This document shows positions 7,478-11,699 of a DNA stretch of 11,699 nt, piece after piece (within the stretch, counting starts at the first letter, position 1; the number at the start of each line of letters is the position of its first letter). The translations under genes were made by a program, and so were the position numbers. The notes under the pieces are model-generated. The model was not told where the DNA came from. It worked only from the letters and a program-made list of their open reading frames with translations, and did not search any database. Location of the stretch: positions 1 to 11,699 of the forward strand of contig JAHEBY010000045.1 of the NCBI GenBank assembly GCA_024642025.1, in the 5' to 3' direction. This stretch comes from Comamonadaceae bacterium (GTDB taxonomy: Bacteria > Pseudomonadota > Gammaproteobacteria > Burkholderiales > Burkholderiaceae_C).

Positions 7478-9769
7478 ATGCATTTTTATCCTTTCCGTAT
7501 GACGACCTCGGCAATGGTCGGCGTGATGCTGATGACTGCTCCGTGCGCTTGGGCCGTTGATCCCTTTACCGTTCGTGACATCCGCGTTGAAGGCTTGCAG
7601 CGGGTGGAGCCCGGAACTATTTTTGCCTCTCTTCCAGTGCGGATAGGGGACACCTATGATGACAGCAAGGCAACAACCGCCATTCAGTCGCTGTTCGGTT
7701 TGGGCGTCTTCAAAGATGTGCGAATCGAGGTCAATGGCGATGTTTTGGTCGTCATCGTCGAAGAGCGCCCGACCGTTGCAAATGTTGAGTTTTCGGGTGC
7801 CAAAGAGTTCGACAAAGATGTTCTTAGAAAGGCGCTTCGTGATGTTGGGCTGACAGACGGACGGCCGTTCGACAAAGCCTTGGTGGATCGCGCCGAGCAG
7901 GAGCTGAAGCGGCAGTATATAAACCGCAGTCTTTACTCTGCCGAGATCGTGACGACGGTAACTCCGATTGAGAGGAACCGTGTCAATTTGACTTTTACCG
8001 TGACTGAAGGCGAGACGGCCAAGATCAACGAGATTCGAATCGTTGGCAACAAGGCGTTCAGCGAATCAACATTACGCGACCTGTTTGATCTGAATACGGG
8101 AGGCTGGCTTAGCTGGTATACGAAGTCGGACCGCTATTCCCGGGCGAAACTGAATGCCGATATTGAGACGCTCAAGTCATATTACCTGACACGCGGTTAT
8201 CTTGAGTTCCGGGTCGAGTCAACTCAGGTTGCGATTTCGCCAAACAAGCAGGACATCAGCATTACGCTGAATGTGACCGAGGGCGAACGATTTGTCGTCT
8301 CAAGTGTGACGCTCGACGGCAATTATCTGGCCAAGGACGATGAGTTCAAGTCGCTCGTAACCATTCGACCTGGTCAACCCTATAACGCCGACGAGGTCGC
8401 CAAAACTTCGAAAGCGTTCAGTGATTATTTTGGAAATTTTGGGTATGCCTTTGCCCGGGTTGAAGCAATTCCGGAGATTGACCGTGCAAATATGCAGGTG
8501 GCACTTGTCATTCGGGCCGAACCCTCACGCAGGGCCTATGTACGAAGAATGAATGTGGCCGGCAATACTCGCACCCGTGATGAGGTGGTGCGTCGCGAAT
8601 TCCGGCAGTTCGAGGCGTCTTGGTATGACGCCGAGAAAATCAAGCTTTCGAGGGATCGTGTCGATCGGCTCGGTTATTTTACTGATGTCAATGTTGAAAC
8701 ACAGGAAGTCCCCGGTTCGCCAGATCAGGTGGACCTGACAGTCAACGTGGTCGAAAAGCCAACTGGAAGCATCAGCCTGGGAGCGGGTGTTTCCAGTGGC
8801 GAGGGCCTTGCCCTCACTTTTGGGTTCAAGCAGGAGAATGCCTTTGGTTCAGGCAGTTCGGTTGGCATAGACCTGAACACCAGCAAATCCAACAGGACGC
8901 TCGTGTTCAGTACAACTGACCCCTACTTCACTGCGGATGGCGTTTCACGTACGATTGACGTTTACCGCAGGCGGTCGAGCCCGCTTAGCGATGTCAATGC
9001 ATACAAATTGGATACTGCAGGTGGTAGTTTCAGTTTTGGCGTGCCCTTTACGGAAACCGATACAGTCTACTTCGGTGCTGGTATTGAGAGTACCAAGATC
9101 ATTCCAGGCACGAGCTTGCCGGCTGCCTATTTGAATTATGCGAATCAGTTCGGATATTCCAGTTCGGCGGTCCCTTTGACTGTTGGCTGGTCGCGCGATG
9201 GTAGGGACAGCGCGCTGGCACCCACCCGCGGCGCTTATCAACGACTTGGTCTTGAGTGGGGTGCAGCGGGCGATGCCAAGTACCTTCGTACCAACCTCCA
9301 GTACCAACAGTATTACCCGATTAACAAACAGTACACGGCGGCTTTCAACGCTGAGTTGGGATTGGGCAAGGCGATTGGAAGTCGGCCATATCCTCTGTTC
9401 AAGAACTATTACGGGGGAGGTCTTGGTTCGGTTCGGGGCTTTGAGTCCGGCAGTTTGGGTCCGCGCGATACGAGCACGAATATTCCGTTAGGCGGCGTGC
9501 GCAAGCTGGTGCTAAATGCCGAGTTGATTGCACCGTTTCCAGGTGCGGGGAATGATCGAACGTTGCGGTGGTACGGCTTCTTTGATGTCGGAAATATCTA
9601 TGGAGAAGGACAACCATTTCGCGCCAATGAGTTGCGTTCGTCGGCTGGAGTAGGCATAAACTGGATTTCACCCGTCGGACCGTTGCGACTGTCCTTTGCA
9701 ACACCTATACGCAAGTTCGATGGCGATAAAATCCAGAGACTTCAATTTCAAATCGGAACGTCCTTCTAA
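7478..9769 (+). CDS. bamA: Outer membrane protein assembly factor BamA
   Basis: Essential Omp85-family insertase at the centre of the BAM complex, which folds beta-barrel proteins into the outer membrane. It has 763 residues. A signal peptide of about 26 residues ends CAWA before VDPFTVRDIRVEG. Five POTRA domains can be placed at roughly 29-97, 98-179, 180-270, 271-350 and 351-427, and a 16-stranded barrel fills 428-763. The barrel contains the lid-loop motif VRGFESGSLGPRD, with V652-F655, and ends in LQFQIGTSF with the terminal phenylalanine of outer-membrane proteins. The ATG at 7478 is chosen because the next in-frame ATG (7499) would leave a signal peptide without any basic residue. No Shine-Dalgarno is visible before it. 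The gene is 42 bases from rseP and overlaps skp by one base. Confidence 0.97.
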   Translation: MHFYPFRMTTSAMVGVMLMTAPCAWAVDPFTVRDIRVEGLQRVEPGTIFASLPVRIGDTYDDSKATTAIQSLFGLGVFKDVRIEVNGDVLVVIVEERPTVANVEFSGAKEFDKDVLRKALRDVGLTDGRPFDKALVDRAEQELKRQYINRSLYSAEIVTTVTPIERNRVNLTFTVTEGETAKINEIRIVGNKAFSESTLRDLFDLNTGGWLSWYTKSDRYSRAKLNADIETLKSYYLTRGYLEFRVESTQVAISPNKQDISITLNVTEGERFVVSSVTLDGNYLAKDDEFKSLVTIRPGQPYNADEVAKTSKAFSDYFGNFGYAFARVEAIPEIDRANMQVALVIRAEPSRRAYVRRMNVAGNTRTRDEVVRREFRQFEASWYDAEKIKLSRDRVDRLGYFTDVNVETQEVPGSPDQVDLTVNVVEKPTGSISLGAGVSSGEGLALTFGFKQENAFGSGSSVGIDLNTSKSNRTLVFSTTDPYFTADGVSRTIDVYRRRSSPLSDVNAYKLDTAGGSFSFGVPFTETDTVYFGAGIESTKIIPGTSLPAAYLNYANQFGYSSSAVPLTVGWSRDGRDSALAPTRGAYQRLGLEWGAAGDAKYLRTNLQYQQYYPINKQYTAAFNAELGLGKAIGSRPYPLFKNYYGGGLGSVRGFESGSLGPRDTSTNIPLGGVRKLVLNAELIAPFPGAGNDRTLRWYGFFDVGNIYGEGQPFRANELRSSAGVGINWISPVGPLRLSFATPIRKFDGDKIQRLQFQIGTSF

Positions 9770-10293
9770 TGAATCACTATTTACGTTTTTGTCGGGTTGC
9801 CCTGTTGTTGGCGGCGTTGACTGCTGGCGCGTATGGATGGGCACAGGAGCTGCGGATCGGGTTTGTGAACACGGACCGCGTGCTTCGGGAAGCCAATACT
9901 GCCAAAGCAGCTCAGGCTAAACTGGAGCAGGAGTTCGTCAAGCGCGAGAAGGAAGTGACTGACATGGGTGAGGCAGTCAAGGCGATGACTGAGAAGCTTG
10001 AGCGCGAAGCGCCCACGCTGTCGGATAGTCAGCGTGCCACTCGCCAGAAGCAACTGGTTGAGCAGGACCGGGATTTCCAGCGCAGGCGGCGCGAGTTCCA
10101 GGAAGATTTAAGCGCTCGTCGCAACGAAGAGTTGCAACAAGTCCTTGAGCGCGCGAACAAGGTGATTCGTCAATTGGCAGAAACTGAAAAACTAGACCTG
10201 ATCATGCAACCAGACCAGGTGGTTTATGTCAACCCGAAGCACGACATTACCGACAAAGTTATCAAAGGCCTGAACGCCTCAGGTGGCAAATAA
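9769..10293 (+). CDS. skp: Periplasmic chaperone Skp (OmpH family)
   Basis: Trimeric 'jellyfish' chaperone that carries unfolded outer-membrane proteins across the periplasm to the BAM complex. It has 174 residues. A signal peptide (MNHYLRFCRV, then a hydrophobic core) likely ends at AYGWA, residue 25, leaving QELRIGFVNTDRVLREA, the usual start of mature OmpH-family proteins. Residues about 42-140 are highly charged with heptad-like spacing and form the long coiled-coil arms. The C-terminal LDLIMQPDQVVYVNPKHDIT returns to the beta body domain. Its ATG shares one base with the bamA stop (TAATG at 9767-9771), and the nearest purine run, GGAA at 9755-9758, is weak, so translation is probably coupled to bamA. 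The pairing with bamA fits partners in one pathway. The family is divergent, but context makes the call firm. Confidence 0.94.
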   Translation: MNHYLRFCRVALLLAALTAGAYGWAQELRIGFVNTDRVLREANTAKAAQAKLEQEFVKREKEVTDMGEAVKAMTEKLEREAPTLSDSQRATRQKQLVEQDRDFQRRRREFQEDLSARRNEELQQVLERANKVIRQLAETEKLDLIMQPDQVVYVNPKHDITDKVIKGLNASGGK

Positions 10294-10326
10294 GTCTCCG
10301 CGCCTGCGCAACCAATTTAGTGACGC

Positions 10327-11313
10327 GTGGTGTTGCGACTGGGTTCAATTGTTGATGTACTGGGGGGCGATCTGCATGGGGATGCCGACTTGCAGGTGTC
10401 GGGCATCGCTTCGCTAGAGGCGGCTACTTCTGATCAGCTCAGCTTTCTTAGCCATCCCAAATACCAAGGCCAGCTGAATAGCACGCGCGCGGGTTGCGTT
10501 ATCCTCAGTCCTGAAGCATTTTCTGGATGGCAGGGTAATCGCGCGTGTATTGTTACGCCCGATCCCTATCTATATTTCGCGCGGGTCACTCAGTTATGGC
10601 TTCGCAAAACCCGCCCCCATGTGCCCCCTGGCGTTCATCCAAGTGCTGTAGTCAGTTCCGAAGCGCACGTGCATTCGGGAGCGTACGTTGGACCGCTGTG
10701 TATCGTTGAGCGTGGGGCGTGCATCGGGGAAGGCACTGTCCTGCGCGGAAACGTGATCGTTGGCGAGAACTGTATTGTTGGTGACCGCTGCTTGTTGCAT
10801 GCTGGTGTTGTGATTGGCGCAGACGGGTTCGGATTTGCACCCAATGGCAAGGCTTGGGAGAAAATCGAGCAGCTTGGCGCGGTGCGCATTGGCAACGATG
10901 TTGAGATTGGCGCCAATACCTGCATAGACCGCGGCGCCTTACACGATACAGTTATTGACGACGGTGTGAAGCTGGACAACCTGATCCAGATCGGTCACAA
11001 CGTGCACGTCGGCGCAAACACGGCGATGGCGGGGTGCGTGGGCATCGCGGGCAGTGCCACCATAGGTGCAAATTGCACAATAGGGGGCGGTGCGATTGTT
11101 CTGGGCCATCTTTCTCTGGCAGATGGCGTGCACATTTCGGCCGCGAGCGTTGTGACCCGCTCGATTCGAAAGCCTGGACAATACACCGGACTGTTCCCGC
11201 TTGATGAAAATGCCAGCTGGGAGAAGAATGCTGCATCGCTAAAGCAATTGCACGGCCTGCGCGAGCGCATCCGCGCTCTGGAAGAAGAAGTTAAAAGACT
11301 GGAAAACCCATGA
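10327..11313 (+). CDS. lpxD: UDP-3-O-(3-hydroxyacyl)glucosamine N-acyltransferase
   Basis: Third enzyme of lipid A synthesis. It transfers a 3-hydroxyacyl chain from acyl-ACP to the 2-amino group of UDP-3-O-acylglucosamine, and works as a cytoplasmic homotrimer. It has 328 residues against 341 in E. coli. The N-terminal uridine-binding domain is about 1-100, with LSFLSHPKYQGQL at 38-50. A left-handed beta-helix of hexapeptide repeats spans about 103-275, for example VIVGENCIVGD. The catalytic histidine is H224 in LIQIGHNVHVG. A C-terminal helix rich in R, E and L (304-326) matches the family's helical tail. The frame is closed by TGA at 10321-10323, so the start must be GTG at 10327 or just after. 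GTG gives MVLRLGSIVDVLGG, which matches relatives. No ribosome site is visible. The gene lies 33 bases after skp and overlaps fabZ. Confidence 0.96.
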   Translation: MVLRLGSIVDVLGGDLHGDADLQVSGIASLEAATSDQLSFLSHPKYQGQLNSTRAGCVILSPEAFSGWQGNRACIVTPDPYLYFARVTQLWLRKTRPHVPPGVHPSAVVSSEAHVHSGAYVGPLCIVERGACIGEGTVLRGNVIVGENCIVGDRCLLHAGVVIGADGFGFAPNGKAWEKIEQLGAVRIGNDVEIGANTCIDRGALHDTVIDDGVKLDNLIQIGHNVHVGANTAMAGCVGIAGSATIGANCTIGGGAIVLGHLSLADGVHISAASVVTRSIRKPGQYTGLFPLDENASWEKNAASLKQLHGLRERIRALEEEVKRLENP

Positions 11314-11699
11314 TGGACATTAACAAGATTCTCAAGCAATTGCCCCACCGGTACCCGTTCTTGCTGGTGGACCGGGTGTTGTCGCTTGAAAAAGGAAAAA
11401 GTATCAAGGCCCTGAAAAACGTCACCATTAATGAGCCTTTCTTTGAGGGCCACTTCCCACACCGCCCGGTCATGCCCGGCGTGCTAATGCTGGAGGCGCT
11501 CGCCCAAGCGTCTGCACTGTTGGGGTTTGACGCGCTCGATACTGCCTCAAACGATGAAATGATTTATTACCTGGCAGGTATGGACAACGTGAGGTTCAAG
11601 CGACCGGTCGAGCCGGGTGATCAGCTCATTCTGCAAGCTGAGCTGGTTCGTATGAAGGCCGGCATTTTCAAGTTCAAGGCGCAAGCCCTCGTGAATGGC
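11310..11699 (+). CDS. fabZ: 3-hydroxyacyl-ACP dehydratase FabZ (3' end beyond window)
   Basis: Dehydrates (3R)-3-hydroxyacyl-ACP to the trans-2-enoyl-ACP in fatty acid elongation. It competes with LpxD and LpxA for hydroxyacyl-ACP, which explains its place in the lipid A cluster. The 130 visible codons have no stop; the family is usually about 145-150 residues, so perhaps 15-20 are missing. The N-terminus INKILKQLPHRYPFLLVDRV (residues 4-23) is diagnostic. The catalytic histidine is H48 in GHFPHRPVMPG and the catalytic glutamate is E62 in LMLEALAQA. The 14-residue spacing equals that in E. coli FabZ. The hot-dog fold continues through YLAGMDNVRFKRPVEPGDQL. Two adjacent in-frame ATG codons (11310 and 11313) overlap the lpxD stop at 11311-11313, so either four or one base is shared. 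Confidence 0.96.
   Translation, partial: MMDINKILKQLPHRYPFLLVDRVLSLEKGKSIKALKNVTINEPFFEGHFPHRPVMPGVLMLEALAQASALLGFDALDTASNDEMIYYLAGMDNVRFKRPVEPGDQLILQAELVRMKAGIFKFKAQALVNG

Noticed and set aside
9755..9784. A sigma-E-like -35 element (GGAACGT) at the 3' end of bamA that might drive skp and lpxD.
   Set aside because: No matching -10 element lies at the expected 15-16 base spacing, and the bases are fully explained by the bamA C-terminus.
10995..11462. A 155-residue minus-strand open frame spanning the lpxD-fabZ junction.
   Set aside because: Both sense genes are complete or clearly conserved through the region; the antisense product resembles no family I know.
1..11699. A novel defence, mobile or biosynthetic system in the window.
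   Set aside because: Every stretch is accounted for by intact housekeeping genes in their standard order. No repeats, integration scars, atypical genes or unexplained gaps above 78 bases were seen.

Overview
This window is a textbook stretch of a proteobacterial core chromosome. It carries the conserved cluster rpsB-tsf-pyrH-frr-uppS-cdsA-dxr-rseP-bamA-skp-lpxD-fabZ, with all twelve genes on the + strand. The proteins look like those of Betaproteobacteria, order Burkholderiales, most likely the family Comamonadaceae. The basis is recalled family resemblance: the EF-Ts N-terminus with TDAPMMECK, the BamA start VDPFTVRDIRVEGLQRVE, and the LpxD start LRLGSIVDVLGG followed by LSFLSHPKY. No search was run, so the genus is not claimed. 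Base composition is roughly mid-50s percent GC on the few lines I counted.

Region 1 (1-3185) is translation and nucleotide supply: ribosomal protein S2, elongation factor Ts, UMP kinase and ribosome recycling factor. A strong A-tract/hairpin/T-tract terminator sits between rpsB and tsf and probably sets the S2 to EF-Ts ratio by partial termination. Region 2 (3229-6046) makes lipid carriers and precursors: undecaprenyl diphosphate synthase, CDP-diacylglycerol synthase, and DXP reductoisomerase of the MEP isoprenoid pathway. Dxr supplies the C5 units that UppS polymerises. Region 3 (6074-10293) is envelope protein quality control and outer-membrane assembly: the site-2 protease RseP, the outer-membrane insertase BamA, and the periplasmic chaperone Skp. 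Region 4 (10327 to the window end) starts the lipid A and fatty acid block with LpxD and a FabZ cut by the window edge. In relatives lpxA and lpxB normally follow.

Genes are packed tightly, with gaps of 3-78 bases, and some adjacent genes overlap by 1-4 bases. This points to co-transcription and translational coupling. The first genes (rpsB, tsf, pyrH, frr) and rseP have clear Shine-Dalgarno sequences. Several envelope genes (cdsA, bamA, lpxD) have weak or no visible ones.

No mobile element, CRISPR array, tRNA, rRNA, pseudogene, frameshift or foreign-looking insert was found. I looked for an undescribed system and see no evidence for one. The points worth a second look are details of gene expression: start codons, the attenuator-like terminator and the coupling junctions. 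No gene-free stretch longer than 78 bases exists in the window.
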